Below are positions 33,056-41,779 of a DNA stretch of 64,000 bases, in pieces. The translations under genes were made by a program, and so were the position numbers. How positions within the stretch are numbered: the first letter of the stretch is position 1; each line of letters starts with the position of its first letter. The DNA is taken from positions 27,916 through 91,915 of the forward strand of contig DASUGH010000158.1 in the NCBI GenBank assembly GCA_036274155.1, given 5' to 3'. The notes below the pieces were generated by a model that was not told where the DNA came from, did not search any database, and saw only the letters and a list, made by a program, of their open reading frames with translations. Source of the stretch: Gp6-AA40 sp036274155 (GTDB lineage Bacteria; Acidobacteriota; Vicinamibacteria; Vicinamibacterales; UBA2999).

Positions 33056-33814
33056 TCAGAAGCCCCACCGGCGGCGGATCGCTTTGCGGAACGTCGGAGC
33101 GAGATGCTTCACGTGCGTCATGAAGCCGAGCTCGCTGTTCGAGCGCAGCGCGAACAGTTCGGGGTGGACACAATCGAGGAATCCAGGATCGCTCATTTCA
33201 GCCAATCCCGCCGACTTCAGCGTCGCATACGCGCGGCTGTCTTCTCTGACGTAGAGGAACGTGTTCTGGCGGTACCAGAACGGGATGCGCGTGTCGCTCC
33301 AGATGTGCGGACGAAACAGGTCGAACGGCTGGTAGTGCCGCTCCAGGAAAAGGCGTCCCCAGAAGGAGTGCTGCCGCTCGTTGATATGGGTCGGGCCGTT
33401 CTGTTTGATGTAGGCGGCGCCGAAGACGATCGCGTCAGAGAGGTCGATCAACGAATCGATGAAGACGACAGACGAAGCCGGCTCGAGATGCTCTGCCACC
33501 TCCACCGACATCGCCAGACCGACCTTTCGGCCCAATGAAAACGGTTTGTTCAGATCGACGGCGTGGAACCGAATCGCATCGTCGATCATCGCCGACTGCG
33601 TGTTCCAGGAGCCGTCCAGTCCGATGAGCTCGGAGCTTCCGAGCTCATGCCACGCTTTCAACCAGGCACCTCGCCCACAGCCGACGTCGGCGACCGACTG
33701 TGGCTGCAGATACTTCCAGACATGAGGCAACACGATTCTGGCGGACTGCAATGACGGCGCGATCTGGTACCTATAGTAGTCCTCGTCGTACTCTCTATCA
33801 GTGCTGTCCGCCAT
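33056..33814 (-). CDS. SAM-dependent methyltransferase (class I)
   Basis: 252 residues. SAM motif I is SVADVGCGRGAWLKAW (about 40-55), followed by LIGLDGSWN and AMSVEVAEHLEP (motif for post-I and IV). The family appears in glycan clusters, with HINERQHSFWGRLF resembling methyltransferases that modify sugars or cap glycan chains. Adjacent Wzt with a C-terminal glycan-binding domain makes chain-terminal methylation an attractive, unproven role. First gene of the minus-strand pair. Confidence 0.85.
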   Translation of the reverse strand: MADSTDREYDEDYYRYQIAPSLQSARIVLPHVWKYLQPQSVADVGCGRGAWLKAWHELGSSELIGLDGSWNTQSAMIDDAIRFHAVDLNKPFSLGRKVGLAMSVEVAEHLEPASSVVFIDSLIDLSDAIVFGAAYIKQNGPTHINERQHSFWGRLFLERHYQPFDLFRPHIWSDTRIPFWYRQNTFLYVREDSRAYATLKSAGLAEMSDPGFLDCVHPELFALRSNSELGFMTHVKHLAPTFRKAIRRRWGF

Positions 33815-34325
33815 AGGGTAGAACGAACGTTCGAGCGAGGTCCGATACCACGCAGAATTGCCGCGCTCACATCGCGACGACGATCACAGGCTGCGACCTG
33901 TCATTGTGAAGCCGCTCGCTCCGCAGCCGGTGTACTGAAAACGCAGAACAGGATGGGAGTCTTACACGCGATCGCGTCACCGACGCGCAGCGGCCGTTGG
34001 TCCAGCCCAGCCGGCGATCGACGGCGCTGACCTGAGCGAAGTCTACTATAGCGATGTACCATTCAAGCCGGGCGCAACCTCCGGCGGAGATCGACGCATC
34101 CCATCACCAGGCAGTGAGTCGCCGGATCTCGATTCGCCAGTTCGGCGATATCGCCCGGCAATTTCGTATGGCTGTGGTATATCCCTTGCACGCCCGACGT
34201 TCGCGCGCTGCACGACCTCAATCGTGGCGACGCCGCGGTGTCGTGGTCGCCGGTCCAGCACCATCGGATGTTGTTGCACTTGCCAGTTGCGCTTGCACGA
34301 CAGGGCCGGGCGGCTGCGACATGAC
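33815..34325. other. 511-bp divergent intergenic region in the glycan locus
   Basis: Separates the methyltransferase (minus) from the first transferase-like gene (plus) and must hold both promoters. No clear -35/-10 pair was found. One plus frame (after TGA at 34110 to TGA at 34323) reads like coding sequence (GNFVWLWYIPCTPDVRALHD, then HHRMLLHLPVALARQG) but has no start and no recognised family; it may be a gene remnant. Confidence 0.4.
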
Positions 34326-35369
34326 ATGGACATGAGCCTGGGGGAGCGCGCGCGCCAGACGACGGCTTGGCTCGCCGTCTGCGCGTTCAGCACGTCGCTG
34401 GCCCTGCTCGAAGCACATCGCCTCAGGTGGTTGTCTCGCTTTCGCCGGCGAGCACAGGTCCCGTCTGCGCCAATCGGCAGCGCTGACGGCGCCGCACGTC
34501 CTCTCTCATCGGCGACGGCTTCCGTCCCCGAGCGTGCAATCAGCGGCGGCGCGCGCAGCGTGCCGATCGTCTTCATTCATCAGGGCGACAGCCCACACCT
34601 CGTGTACGCGCTGGCGCAGGCCTCGGCCAGCAACCCGTCATCGCGCGTCATTCTTCTCGGCGACGACGCCAACAACCGCTATCCGCTGGTGGAGCACCAC
34701 CGGTTCGCCGACTATTTCGTCGCCGCGGCAGCGTTCGGCGGGGTCTATCAGCACTACAGCACCCACCCCGAGAGCTTCGAGCTGATTTGCTTCCAGCGCT
34801 GGTTCGTTCTGAACGAGTTCATGACGAAACAGCGGATCGAACATTGCGTCTATCTGGATTCGGACGTGCTCCTCTATGCCGACGTCACGTCAGATCTGAA
34901 GAAATTCAGGCTGTTCGACTTCACCTTGTGCTGGAACACGATTGGCTGTGTGTGCTTCGTGAATCGGCGACAAGGGCTCGAACAGCTGTGCCGGTTCATG
35001 ACTGACGCCTACACGAAGAAGGATTCTTACACCTATGACCGGATGGTGGCGCACTTCGCCACCCGCCTCAAGCATGATTTGAAGGGCGGGGTCTGCGACA
35101 TGACGGCGCTGCAGCTGTATAGCGAACGACATTTCGGCAGCGTCGGCGAAGCGTCACACATCATCGACGGTTCCGTGTACGACCCGAACATCAACGTTCC
35201 CCAGCCCGGATTCGAGATGGAGAACGACGTGAAGAAGGTGACCTGGCACGACGGCGTTCCCTACGGAACATTCGTGAGCACCGGCGAGCGCATCCGCTTC
35301 AATTCGCTGCATTTCAACGGACGCGCCAAAGCGCTGATGCCGCGCTACTGCACCGCACACGTGTCGTGA
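34326..35369 (+). CDS. Transferase-like protein with DSD motif (glycan locus)
   Basis: 347 residues from ATG 34326 (ATG 34332 is an alternative). The catalytic-type core starts near residue 80 (VPIVFIHQGDSPHLVYALAQ) and contains CVYLDSDVLLYADV, the DxD motif used by nucleotide-sugar transferases to hold the metal. Residues 1-75 are Arg/Ala-rich and poorly conserved-looking, so the true start may be later. The overall pattern is that of GT8-like or hypothetical glycosyltransferases that act in surface-glycan clusters. Its stop overlaps the next ATG by one base. Donor and acceptor unknown. Confidence 0.75.
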   Translation: MDMSLGERARQTTAWLAVCAFSTSLALLEAHRLRWLSRFRRRAQVPSAPIGSADGAARPLSSATASVPERAISGGARSVPIVFIHQGDSPHLVYALAQASASNPSSRVILLGDDANNRYPLVEHHRFADYFVAAAAFGGVYQHYSTHPESFELICFQRWFVLNEFMTKQRIEHCVYLDSDVLLYADVTSDLKKFRLFDFTLCWNTIGCVCFVNRRQGLEQLCRFMTDAYTKKDSYTYDRMVAHFATRLKHDLKGGVCDMTALQLYSERHFGSVGEASHIIDGSVYDPNINVPQPGFEMENDVKKVTWHDGVPYGTFVSTGERIRFNSLHFNGRAKALMPRYCTAHVS

Positions 35370-36355
35370 TGGCCGAGCCGCGCACCTCATCCATCCTGCT
35401 CATCTTGCCGTTCTTCGGCAGCCTGCCGCCATGGTCGGATCTGTACTTTCGTTCCTGCGCCGCAAATCCCACCGTCAACTGGCTGCTCGTGTCCGATCAC
35501 GTGTTCGACCCGGGATCGCTGCCGCCGAACGTGCGCTGCAGGCGAACGACCCTGGCGGCATTGAAACAGCAGATCGACGCCATCGTCGGTTTCGAGACGG
35601 TGCTGCCCACTCCCTACAAGCTGTGCGACTTTCGGCCGCTCTTCGGCGTCCTGTTCGCACCCGAGATCCAGGGCTTCGACTTCTGGGGCCACTGCGACAT
35701 CGATGTCGTGTTCGGCGACCTCCGGCGCTTTCTCCCCGAGACGACATTGAGTGCACACGACAAGGTGCTCATTCACGGGCACTTGTCTCTCTATCGAAAC
35801 AACGACGCCGCCAACAACTACTTCCGTCTGGAGGCGCCCGGACTGAGCTACCGCGAGGCCTTTACCTCGTCGGAGAGCAGGGCGTTCGACGAGTTTGGCG
35901 GTGTCAAACCACTCCTCGACCATCACCATATCGAGTTCTTCCGCAACGACGGCTGCATCGCCGATATCGATCCCTGCACTTATAAGTTCAACGTTCTCTG
36001 GTCGCACAACTATCGACGCCAGTGCTTCTACTGGGAGGCAGGTCGACTGTTCCGGGCGTTCTGGACCGGTACCAGTTACGGCCGTGACGAGTACGCCTAC
36101 ATCCATCTGCAGAAACGTGCCATGGGCTCGGCCAGCAGACCGCTCATCGAAGCGGACGGCTGGTACATCACCCCTTACGGATTCGTAGCGAAGCCTCCCG
36201 GCCAGCCGGACGTCGCCGACATGAGGCGACTGAACCCGACGAATGTCATGTTCGACCTCAAGCAGGCGCTCGCGTCGTCGATGTGGCGGCTCAAGCGGAA
36301 GGTGCGCGGCGCGCGCACCAGTCGCGGGCTGAGTCCTCGAACAGCGACGCTCTGA
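35369..36355 (+). CDS. DUF6625-like putative glycosyltransferase
   Basis: 328 residues from ATG 35369 (a GTG codon directly precedes it). Opening ILLILPFFGSLPPWSDLYFRSCAANP and the FDFWGHCDIDVVFGDL motif with DID are those of the DUF6625 family found in polysaccharide loci. LPTPYKLCDFRP and HGHLSLYRNNDAAN are further conserved-looking blocks. No membrane helix. It overlaps the upstream transferase gene and is ten bases from the exporter permease gene, placing it in one operon. Activity is inferred from context and the DxD. Confidence 0.8.
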   Translation: MAEPRTSSILLILPFFGSLPPWSDLYFRSCAANPTVNWLLVSDHVFDPGSLPPNVRCRRTTLAALKQQIDAIVGFETVLPTPYKLCDFRPLFGVLFAPEIQGFDFWGHCDIDVVFGDLRRFLPETTLSAHDKVLIHGHLSLYRNNDAANNYFRLEAPGLSYREAFTSSESRAFDEFGGVKPLLDHHHIEFFRNDGCIADIDPCTYKFNVLWSHNYRRQCFYWEAGRLFRAFWTGTSYGRDEYAYIHLQKRAMGSASRPLIEADGWYITPYGFVAKPPGQPDVADMRRLNPTNVMFDLKQALASSMWRLKRKVRGARTSRGLSPRTATL

Positions 36356-36365
36356 CACGAGGCCG

Positions 36366-37268
36366 ATGAACGTCGTGATGGAACCGCTGGTGGACAACGG
36401 GCCGATAGGCGGCGACGATGCCGCGGTCGCTTCGCTGCCGGGAGCGCGCAAACCGACGTACGTGCTGGAGCCGCCGCGGAATGTCTTCGACCTCGGCGTC
36501 AAGGCGGTCTGGGAGTATCGCGAGCTGCTCTACTTTCTGATCTGGCGCGATGTGAAGGTGCGCTACAAGCAGACGGTCATCGGCGTGAGCTGGGTGATCC
36601 TGCAGCCACTGCTGACAACCGTCGTCTTCACGTTCGTCTTCGGCCGGCTGGCCGACATTCCATCGGACGGCGTGCCCTACCCGCTGTTGATATTCACGGC
36701 TCTGCTGCCGTGGAACCTGTTCGCCAGCGCGATCGGCCGCGGCGGCATCAGCGTGGTGAGCAGCGCCAACCTGGTCTCCAAGATCTACTTTCCCCGGCTC
36801 GTGCTACCGCTGTCGTCCGTTCTCTCGCCTCTGGTGGACTTCGTCGTCGGATTCGGCGTGCTCATCGGCATGTCGTTCTGGTACCGCTCGTTTCCCGGCT
36901 GGCCGGTGCTGGCTCTGCCGCTGTTCGTGCTCCTCACGCTGCTGACGGCGCTTGCCGTCGTGCTGTGGCTGGCCAGTCTCAACGTCCGCTACCGCGATGT
37001 CGGGCATGCCATTCCATTCATCGTGCAGCTGTGGATGTTCGTCTCCCCAGTCGTGTACCCGATCACCGAGGTCCCGCCGGCATGGCGATTCGCCTACGGC
37101 TTGAACCCGATGGCCGGGGTGATCGAGGGATTTCGCTGGGCTCTGCTGGGGAAGAGCCACCCTGACTTCCGGGTCATTGCCGCCAGCTCGATAGTGGTCG
37201 TGATTTTGCTGGTCCCGGCATTGCTCTACTTCCGGCGGACTGAGCGCACGTTCGCCGACATCGTCTGA
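36366..37268 (+). CDS. Wzm-type polysaccharide ABC transporter permease
   Basis: 300 residues. A cytoplasmic N-terminus with the family motif LLYFLIWRDVKVRYKQTVIG (about 50-72) is followed by six helices, WVILQPLLTTVVFTFVFG first, and ends YFRRTERTFADIV, typical of ABC-2 permeases for O-antigen or teichoic-type glycans. Its ATPase partner is most likely encoded at 31739-33007 on the opposite strand, about 3.4 kb away, an unusual split because wzm and wzt are normally adjacent. Confidence 0.93.
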   Translation: MNVVMEPLVDNGPIGGDDAAVASLPGARKPTYVLEPPRNVFDLGVKAVWEYRELLYFLIWRDVKVRYKQTVIGVSWVILQPLLTTVVFTFVFGRLADIPSDGVPYPLLIFTALLPWNLFASAIGRGGISVVSSANLVSKIYFPRLVLPLSSVLSPLVDFVVGFGVLIGMSFWYRSFPGWPVLALPLFVLLTLLTALAVVLWLASLNVRYRDVGHAIPFIVQLWMFVSPVVYPITEVPPAWRFAYGLNPMAGVIEGFRWALLGKSHPDFRVIAASSIVVVILLVPALLYFRRTERTFADIV

Positions 37269-37328
37269 GCGACGGTCACGTCGCGCATGTGGCGCGTGGT
37301 CACGCGCCACGAGGCTGTCACCGAAAAT

Positions 37329-38348
37329 ATGGACACTCCTGTCGCACTCATCGTCTTCAATCGTCCTGATCTCACGGAACGCGTCTTCGCCGAAGTGCGA
37401 CGGGCCCGCCCATCCACGCTGCTGCTGATCGCCGATGGTCCACGCGCCGCTCGGCCGACCGACGTCAGGAAATGCGCCGAGACCCGCGCGATCGTCGAGC
37501 GTGTCGATTGGCCCTGTGAGGTGCTGAAGAACTACTCCGACGTCAATCTCGGCTGCGGGCTGCGCGAGTCGTCTGGAATGACGTGGATCTTCGAGCAGGT
37601 CGAGGAGGCGATCGTCCTGGAAGACGACACATTGCCGCACCCGAGCTTCTTTCCGTTCTGTGAAGCGATGCTCGACAGGTATCGCCATGACGAGCGGGTG
37701 ATGCACATCTCCGGCGACAACTGGCTCGTCGGCGGCGAGGCGCCGTCGGGCGAGAGCTACCTGTTCTCGCGCTACTGCCTGTCGTGGGGATGGGCGAGCT
37801 GGCGGCGGGCGTTCCGGCTCTACGATCCGACGATCGCGCTGTGGCCGCGGGTGCGGGACACGGCCTGGCTGAAAGGGCTGCTGGGCGACAACCGCGCGGT
37901 GGAATACTGGAAACGGATTCTCGACCTGACTCATGCCGGCATGAAGTTCGTGGACACCTGGGACTACCAATGGCTGTTCACGATCTGGTTACACCATGGG
38001 TTGTCGATTCTGCCGAGCGTCAACCTGATCTCCAATCTGGGATTTGCCCGAGAGGACGCCGCGCACATGACCGGGGGAGCGGACGACCCGAGAAGCCGCA
38101 GTGCGACCGCCGAGATGCGGTTCCCGCTCGTCCATCCAGAATTCATGGCGCGCGACGTGCTCGCTGATCAGCGAATGTTCGACCAGTGCATCGCTCCGCC
38201 GCCGGTGCTTGGTCTTTATGGCACCGTGCGACAGAACATCGTGGACGTGCTGCCGACGCCGGTTCGACGATCGCTCTCTACGCTCAAGGCGCGATTGACC
38301 GAGCTCGCTGGCTCTGTCGATATCACGGGGCCACGTGTCGGCAGCTAG
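37329..38348 (+). CDS. Glycosyltransferase-like protein (GT-A fold)
   Basis: 339 residues from ATG 37329; an extension to 37287 is possible but the N-terminal MDTPVALIVFNRPDLTERVF is the natural family start. Motifs LLLIADGPRAARP, VNLGCGLRESSGMTWIF and AIVLEDDTLPHPSFF (EDD as metal motif) and WGWASWRRAF match family-2-like transferases of surface-glycan loci. Stands 60 bases after the permease gene. A strong hairpin follows. Confidence 0.83.
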   Translation: MDTPVALIVFNRPDLTERVFAEVRRARPSTLLLIADGPRAARPTDVRKCAETRAIVERVDWPCEVLKNYSDVNLGCGLRESSGMTWIFEQVEEAIVLEDDTLPHPSFFPFCEAMLDRYRHDERVMHISGDNWLVGGEAPSGESYLFSRYCLSWGWASWRRAFRLYDPTIALWPRVRDTAWLKGLLGDNRAVEYWKRILDLTHAGMKFVDTWDYQWLFTIWLHHGLSILPSVNLISNLGFAREDAAHMTGGADDPRSRSATAEMRFPLVHPEFMARDVLADQRMFDQCIAPPPVLGLYGTVRQNIVDVLPTPVRRSLSTLKARLTELAGSVDITGPRVGS

Positions 38349-38349
38349 T

Positions 38350-38373
38350 CCGGAATTCACTTGTGAACTCCGG
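38350..38373 (+). terminator. Stem-loop after the glycosyltransferase gene
   Basis: CCGGAATTCAC and GTGAACTCCGG pair over 11 positions (one G-U in RNA) around TT, directly at the stop codon. A terminator or mRNA boundary between this gene and the next; no U-tract. Confidence 0.5.
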
Positions 38374-38456
38374 TGTAGCGGCGATGTCGCCTGGGTAGTA
38401 CGGCTTCGGCCGATGCACGATTGCCCTTCGTTGCCGCGAGCCGCGAGACAACGTCA

Positions 38457-39380
38457 ATGGACAGTCTGGTTTATCTCGTCTACAGTCCGGCCAACTCCGT
38501 CGATCAACTGACGTTTTCCGTCATGTCCGCCCGCCGGCTGCTGCCGTCGGCGGACGCTCTCCGGGTGCTCGTCTTCACCGACGATCCCACAGCGCTCGAT
38601 GACCTCGAGGTGCAGACAGTCACGATTGCGCCGGCCGTGCTGGAGGAATGGGCCGGTGCCCATCGCTATATTCACCGCCGCAAATTGCTGGCGATCAAGC
38701 AGGCGCTCCAGCAATTCGGGGGACGGGTGCTGTATTGCGATACTGATACCTACTTCCGACTGAGTCCTCTCGAGGTTTTCAAACGGATCGGCCGCGGACA
38801 CACGCTGACGCATCTCTGCGAAGGATATTTGCACCGCGCCAAGGCCGGCGATCTCGCGGCGTTCGTCGATACCCATGAACTGAAAGCGCTCGACGGCAGC
38901 CGATGGGGCATCACGGCGGCGACGCGAATGTTCAACGGCGGCGTGGTCGGGCTGGACGCCGCTGACGCGGCGCTGCTCGACGAGGCCGTTCATCTCGTCG
39001 ACCAGCTGTATCCGCGGTTACGGCTCCACACCATCGACCAGTTCGCCGTCGGGGCGTGCCTGTCGCGCCGTACCTCGATGCAGGCCTGCGATGACGCCAT
39101 CTATCATTACTGGCCGCAGCGGCCACAGTTCGCCGACCAGCTGGCCATCGTGCTGCACGATCCGTCTCTCCGCACTGACGAAGAGCGATGGCGTCGGCTC
39201 GAGCCGCACCTGCCGACGCAGGACCAGCGTGTGCACAACTGCTGGCCGTCACGATGGCCCGAGCGCCTGCGAATCGAGCTGCGCGACGTCGCCAAGCGAA
39301 CAGGCCTGCTGGGCCCATTGAGGAACACCGTGGCGGTCGGCCGCCGATTGCGCGGCAGCAGCCGTTCTATTTCTTCTTGA
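38457..39380 (+). CDS. Transferase-like protein with DTD motif
   Basis: 307 residues from ATG 38457. Core resembles GT-A hypothetical proteins: SLVYLVYSPANSVDQLTFSV, LRVLVFTDDP, HRRKLLAIKQALQQF and VLYCDTDTYFR with a DTD motif, then MFNGGVVGL. It closes the glycan operon. The last 14 bases overlap the 3' end of the opposite-strand gene at 39367. Donor and acceptor unknown. Confidence 0.78.
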   Translation: MDSLVYLVYSPANSVDQLTFSVMSARRLLPSADALRVLVFTDDPTALDDLEVQTVTIAPAVLEEWAGAHRYIHRRKLLAIKQALQQFGGRVLYCDTDTYFRLSPLEVFKRIGRGHTLTHLCEGYLHRAKAGDLAAFVDTHELKALDGSRWGITAATRMFNGGVVGLDAADAALLDEAVHLVDQLYPRLRLHTIDQFAVGACLSRRTSMQACDDAIYHYWPQRPQFADQLAIVLHDPSLRTDEERWRRLEPHLPTQDQRVHNCWPSRWPERLRIELRDVAKRTGLLGPLRNTVAVGRRLRGSSRSISS

Positions 39381-40266
39381 ACAGGTTCCGCAACGCGTCG
39401 GAGGCGTTGATTTGTTCGTGAGTCATGCCCTGGGTGCCCCGGCGAAACCTGGCGGCGTCTTTGGGGATGGTGGGCCCAAGCTCGTTGCGGACCACGGCCT
39501 TGATCTTTTCCGCGAACTTCCTGGTGACCTCGACATTGGCGAGGATGAACCCCTCCTCCGTCACTTCCACCGGCCGGTCGCCGTACTCGGACGTGATCGT
39601 CGCGGTGTAGACGAGGAACGGCGCCGAGGCGACTTTGTTGGTGGCCCTGTTGATGCCGACCTTGTCCTCCATCTTCGCGAACGTTTCGACGTAAACGTCT
39701 ACCGGGAGGAACTCGGCTCCGCGGTCGAAGCTGGAAAAGCTCTTGGACTGCCCCGTCCGGAAGTCGTGGTCCCTGGAGTATCGGTCCACCTGCCCCTGAT
39801 CCAGCGCCTTGATCACGGGGTCGTTGTCGAACTCCTTGCGGAGGTAGGGGAAGACGCCGTCCCTGGTGGTCGCCTTACGCAGGTTCTCGCTCACGACCGT
39901 CTGAAAGAGCGCCACCAGGATCGGATCGTTGGCGTCGCGCCTGGGAGCACTGGCGAGCGCGGACCGCCGTTCCTCTCTCTCCTTCTTCGCCGCGTCGGCT
40001 TTCGCCTGCGCCTCGGGGTCGTCGGTGGAAAGGATGTTGCCGTCCTTGTCCTTGACCGTCGTGGTCGTGGTGACGGTGCCATCTTTCTCCTTGATGGTGA
40101 CCGTCGTGGTCGTGGTCCCTTCGTTGTCGGTCTTGACCTTCGTCGTGATCTTCTTGCCGTCCTTGACGGTAGTCGTCGTAGTGGTGCTCGTTGCGCCCAC
40201 CGCGGCAAAGCTCGCGAAGGTCAGGAGGAGGGAGGTGATGACGGCAACCGCTCGGATCTTCTTCAT
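39367..40266 (-). CDS. Secreted Thr-rich repeat protein
   Basis: 299 residues from ATG 40266 (MKKIRAVAV signal peptide, cleaved near A-V-G-A). Residues 25-85 are three repeats of a Thr-run plus charged turn: TTTTTTVKDGKK, TTTTTVTIKEKDG, TTTTTVKDKDGN, forming likely beta strands. A Lys/Glu-rich helix (EAQAKADAAKKEREERR) and a 180-residue globular domain follow (PILVALFQTVVSENLRK, VDVYVETFAKMEDKVG, ENLGPTIPKDA-like end). No named family. Secreted; perhaps surface-associated. Overlaps the tail of the transferase gene by 14 bases. Confidence 0.75.
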   Translation of the reverse strand: MKKIRAVAVITSLLLTFASFAAVGATSTTTTTTVKDGKKITTKVKTDNEGTTTTTVTIKEKDGTVTTTTTVKDKDGNILSTDDPEAQAKADAAKKEREERRSALASAPRRDANDPILVALFQTVVSENLRKATTRDGVFPYLRKEFDNDPVIKALDQGQVDRYSRDHDFRTGQSKSFSSFDRGAEFLPVDVYVETFAKMEDKVGINRATNKVASAPFLVYTATITSEYGDRPVEVTEEGFILANVEVTRKFAEKIKAVVRNELGPTIPKDAARFRRGTQGMTHEQINASDALRNLFKKK

Positions 40267-40422
40267 ACTTCTCGCCCGTGCATGGCTTCCGGTGATTGGA
40301 CCAGGGGCTCCGGGCGCCCCACCTTGATCCAATCGGCAATGTCGTCGAGAGCATGAAAGACGTCGAGTGGAACAGTCGATTGCGTTCGTGGCTACCGCGC
40401 AGGACCAGCGTTCCTCATGAGA

Positions 40423-40938
40423 TCAGATGACAGTGTTGAACCAGGCGGCTGCCAGCGCGATGGCAATGACGATCACCGCCTGGCCGCCGATGAGCACCGC
40501 CTGCACGCGGTTCGAGCGTCCCTTCAACGACGTATACCGTTGGCTGAGGACCGTCGGCACGAGCCAGGAGACAGCGAGGAGCGAATCGAAATAGGGGCCG
40601 CCGCCGTACCGTACTCTCCCCCACATCAAGGCCAGCACCAGCGCGAGCGTTCCGCCAAGCATGACCAGCGCAGCCTTGCGGGTGTCCTCCGCCGTGACGT
40701 TCGGGCCATGACCGGCGCATCTGAGTTGCAGCATCCTGGGCAACATCGTTCCTGCTCCTTTCGCATCGGCGGCCGTGGCGGCCGTCGACGACTGCGGGTT
40801 GAACCAGGCATCGACGGCGCCGGCAACGAGATCGATTGCCGTCCCGAACGATGCCGGCTGGGTTGCAATGAGCTCCGCCAGCTCGCGGCCGTAGCGGCGG
40901 CGCCATGCCGGCGGATACAGCCGGATCAGCCAGGTCAC
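40423..40938 (-). CDS. Membrane protein downstream of padR
   Basis: 171 residues from GTG 40938, overlapping the padR stop by GTGA. Opening LIRLYPPAWRRRYGRELAEL is a hallmark of small acidobacterial and actinobacterial membrane proteins co-encoded with PadR. Three hydrophobic segments follow (about 90-107, 118-135, 148-167). Function unknown; presumably the regulated partner. Confidence 0.82.
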   Translation of the reverse strand: MTWLIRLYPPAWRRRYGRELAELIATQPASFGTAIDLVAGAVDAWFNPQSSTAATAADAKGAGTMLPRMLQLRCAGHGPNVTAEDTRKAALVMLGGTLALVLALMWGRVRYGGGPYFDSLLAVSWLVPTVLSQRYTSLKGRSNRVQAVLIGGQAVIVIAIALAAAWFNTVI

Positions 40939-41267
40939 GCGCTGGCCAGCCGCCTCTGGCCGACTTTCGCGACCACCTGCATGCTGGCGAGCCGGGCGCG
41001 CAGCGCCTTCTCGCCAACCGCCGTCAGCTGGTACGGATTGCGCCGGTCTTCGGCCTCGAGTCCCTCGATGAGGCCGCGCGATTCGAGCCGGGCGATGGCG
41101 CCGTAAAGCGACCCCGGCCCGAAGCGCACCCCCGCGAAGGAGGCGATGTCTTCGGTGATGGCGTAGCCATGCTTGGCGCCGTCGGCCAGGCTCACCAGGA
41201 TCAGCAAAGCCGGCTCGGCGAACCGGCCGAACTCGTCGAGATCGGCAACATCATCACGGCGTGCCAT
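40935..41267 (-). CDS. PadR-family transcriptional regulator
   Basis: 110 residues. Winged helix: FAEPALLILVSLADGAKHGYAITEDI, GVRFGPGSLYGAIARLESRGLIE and NPYQLTAVGEKALRARL. Short subtype 2 PadR lacking a long C-terminal domain. Transcribed from the strong promoter at 41297-41325 and coupled to the membrane-protein gene. Probable autorepressor acting on the repeated GTATTAC elements in its promoter. Confidence 0.93.
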   Translation of the reverse strand: MARRDDVADLDEFGRFAEPALLILVSLADGAKHGYAITEDIASFAGVRFGPGSLYGAIARLESRGLIEGLEAEDRRNPYQLTAVGEKALRARLASMQVVAKVGQRRLASA

Positions 41268-41278
41268 ACTTCGTCCTC

Positions 41279-41325
41279 AGTATTACCGTGGACGTAGTAT
41301 TACTCTGGCGGTAGCACAGTGTCAA
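41279..41325 (-). promoter_or_regulatory. Promoter and repeat operator of the second padR
   Basis: On the minus strand TTGACA (41325-41320), a 17-base spacer and TAATAC (41302-41297): the best promoter in the window. AGTATTAC occurs twice in direct orientation (about 41280 and 41296, 16 bp apart), overlapping the -10 and transcript start, a likely PadR operator. The 41328-41563 gene remnant begins directly beyond the -35. Confidence 0.7.
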
Positions 41326-41327
41326 GG

Positions 41328-41563
41328 GCGCGCCCGGATGTCGAGCAACCGTTCATCACGTATCTCCCTGGCCAGCTGGTGTCTGTCGGCGGACCCGCCG
41401 TGCTCACCGGGAACGTGCGGCCGGGACTCCGCCAGGCCACACCGTTCGCTATCGCTTCGAGAAGACCGGCCGGTATCTGGTGATTTGCGGCACGCGTGTG
41501 CATTCGCTGAACGGCTGGATGTTCGGGTTCGTGAACGTCGTCGGCACCGAAGCAACCAGGTGA
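41328..41563 (+). pseudogene. Cupredoxin-like gene remnant with frameshift
   Basis: One frame encodes EQPFITYLPGQLVSVGGPAV, then LTGNVRPG; near CCGGGACTCC (41421-41430) the reading jumps to the frame TPPGHTVRYRFEKTGRYLVI, then FGFVNVVGTEATR, stop at 41561-41563. One missing base joins the halves. The ending (HTxxYRFxKxGRYLVIC, NGWMFGFVNVV) resembles small cupredoxin-like beta proteins of Acidobacteria, but the N-terminal half and signal peptide are absent, removed up to the padR promoter. Confidence 0.6.
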
Positions 41564-41779
41564 CCGCAACCGCTGAAACCGGGGGCGCACGGACGGACCC
41601 GTTCGGCACGCGCCCATCGGCGGCATATCGCCGCGGCTGATAAGTCGACCGCGACATCAGCCCGCACTCTTCATCATGCGTGTGACGGGAAGCGGTTATG
41701 GATGACTCATCGCTGGCGCCAATCTCATGTAGATTGAGGGACAGGCGGTCGGAGCCGCTGGGTAACGAGCAAATAGCCG

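Noticed and set aside
40357..40440. 25-codon plus frame beginning MKDVEWNSRLRSWLP
   Set aside because: Too short and overlaps the end of the 40423 gene; no supporting context.
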